This document shows, piece after piece, positions 63,179 through 64,000 of a stretch of DNA of 64,000 nucleotides; position 1 is the stretch's first letter, and each line of letters opens with the position of its first letter. Both the position numbers and the translations under genes were made by a program. The notes under the pieces are model-generated. The model ran no database searches. It was given only the letters and a program-made list of their open reading frames with translations, and was not told the origin of the DNA. Location of the stretch: positions 434,001 through 498,000 of the forward strand of contig NZ_CP014504.1 in NCBI RefSeq assembly GCF_001590605.1, given 5' to 3'. This DNA is from Pedobacter cryoconitis (GTDB taxonomy: Bacteria > Bacteroidota > Bacteroidia > Sphingobacteriales > Sphingobacteriaceae).

Positions 63179-64000
63179 ATGTTTTCTAAAAGAAATAAGT
63201 TTAAATTTTTTCATCAGCTCGAAAGCATTGATTGTGGGCCGGCATGTCTGGCTATGGTAGCTAGTTATCATAAAAAACATTTCACTTTAAAAGAATTAAA
63301 AAAATTGTGTTCTATTACCAGAATGGGGGTTTCCGTTCAGGATATTATTACGGGTGCACAAAAGATAGGCTTTGAAGCAGAGGCTTTAAAAATTACAATA
63401 GAGGATTTGGAGAAAATACCGCTACCATCAATTCTGTACTGGAAACAAGACCACTTTATATTACTCCATGAAATAAGAAATAAAAAGTCAGGGAAAAACT
63501 ATTTTCTTGCTGATCCGGGGTACGGGGAAATTAAACTAGATCAGGAAACCATCATAAAGGAATGGTTAGGGACAAGCGATAAAGGAGTAGCTATAGTATT
63601 ACAAGTAGCTGAAACTAATGAACTCAATTCTTCAAAGTTGGAGAAGATGCGGTTTAAGGATAATCCGCTGGTAAAGCCCATTGTTGCTTTTGTAAAAGAA
63701 AACAAATTATTATACTCTTTCACAACACTGCTACTCGTATTGGGGTTATTGGCAAACTGGGCCATGCCATTGGTTTTTCGCAAGATTATTGATGAAGGGA
63801 TTATCAATAAATCTCTGCAGATGGTATGGATTCTTTTGCTGGCCCAATTTGGTTTGTTCCTGGGTAACTTTTTCTCTGATTCAATAAGTCATCTGATTTT
63901 AACGAAGATTAATTTTAAGCTAAGTCTTCTGCTTAAAAATAAGTTGTTAAATAAGCTCATGAGACTTCCTATTAGTTATTTTGATACGCGATTGAATACG
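63179..64000 (+). CDS. C39-peptidase ABC exporter (C-terminus cut by window edge)
   Basis: The frame is open for 274 codons from ATG 63179 to the right edge. Residues 1-130 are a bacteriocin-processing C39 peptidase: Gln13, catalytic Cys19 (DCGPACLAMV), His92 (WKQDHFILLH) and Asp112 (ADPGYGEI) are all in place. Membrane helices of the ABC exporter start at about residue 180 (SFTTLLLVLGLLANWAMPLVFRKIIDEGI). The ATPase lies beyond the window. It should cleave the precursor after Gly25-Gly26 and export the core across the inner membrane. It starts 20 bases after the maturase stop. Confidence 0.93.
   Translation, partial: MFSKRNKFKFFHQLESIDCGPACLAMVASYHKKHFTLKELKKLCSITRMGVSVQDIITGAQKIGFEAEALKITIEDLEKIPLPSILYWKQDHFILLHEIRNKKSGKNYFLADPGYGEIKLDQETIIKEWLGTSDKGVAIVLQVAETNELNSSKLEKMRFKDNPLVKPIVAFVKENKLLYSFTTLLLVLGLLANWAMPLVFRKIIDEGIINKSLQMVWILLLAQFGLFLGNFFSDSISHLILTKINFKLSLLLKNKLLNKLMRLPISYFDTRLNT

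Overview
The window looks like a chromosomal segment of a Bacteroidota bacterium, most likely family Sphingobacteriaceae (Pedobacter or a close relative). The reasons are two SusC/SusD pairs, several TonB-linked beta-barrel receptors with CarboxypepD_reg-like N-termini, a CzcA-CzcC fusion, WG-repeat and DUF4153-type proteins, low GC, very few Shine-Dalgarno sequences, and start regions with the Bacteroidota -7 element TAnnTTTG. The genus is an inference from protein style, not from a marker gene.

Layout. 1-13 kb: a truncated secreted protein, a thiolase, an orphan ECF sigma factor preceded by AT-rich palindromes, lipocalin-like and secreted hypotheticals, a DUF4153 membrane protein, an OsmC / M28 / M1 peptidase run, an HIBADH-family dehydrogenase and an unknown cytosolic protein. 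13.2-14.0 kb: a gene-free nested inverted-repeat structure carrying two copies of a 10-bp-period array, then a tRNA-Pro. 14.6-24 kb: a GntR regulator with a sugar-binding-type effector domain, a tiny lipoprotein, an outer-membrane beta-barrel protein, an Lrp/AsnC regulator and a SusC/SusD pair on the minus strand. 24-27.5 kb: a UBP zinc-finger protein, a degenerate TauD-like protein, and an alpha-oxoamine synthase with a coupled TetR regulator. 27.6-36 kb: a heavy-metal RND efflux operon, a Dph6-type ATP pyrophosphatase and an LD-carboxypeptidase. 36-44 kb: a siderophore-type receptor and a second SusC/SusD pair. 43.8-51.5 kb: S41 peptidase, FtsX-type permease, conserved hypotheticals, a Tiki/EreA-like protein, a WG-repeat lipoprotein and an HxlR regulator. 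51.5-54.4 kb: an MBL-fold hydrolase, an M28 peptidase broken by a +1 frameshift, and a secreted RidA protein, closed by a strong terminator.

The most interesting part is 55.2 kb to the right edge, which is visibly more AT-rich. It starts with a three-gene set for making a C-P bond: phosphonopyruvate decarboxylase, PEP mutase and a PLP aminotransferase, expected to yield 2-aminoethylphosphonate or a related aminophosphonate. After an outer-membrane beta-barrel protein comes an apparent RiPP system: a 69-residue Gly-Gly-leader precursor with a Cys/Ser/Thr/Asn/Gly-rich tail (C-X5-C-X4-C-X3-C), a stable hairpin, a radical SAM/SPASM maturase and a C39-peptidase ABC exporter cut by the window edge. 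The C39 exporter gene starts at 63179. Whether the phosphonate genes and the RiPP genes belong to one pathway cannot be decided from this sequence; I present that as a hypothesis.

All functional calls rest on motif and family recognition by eye. No database search was run.
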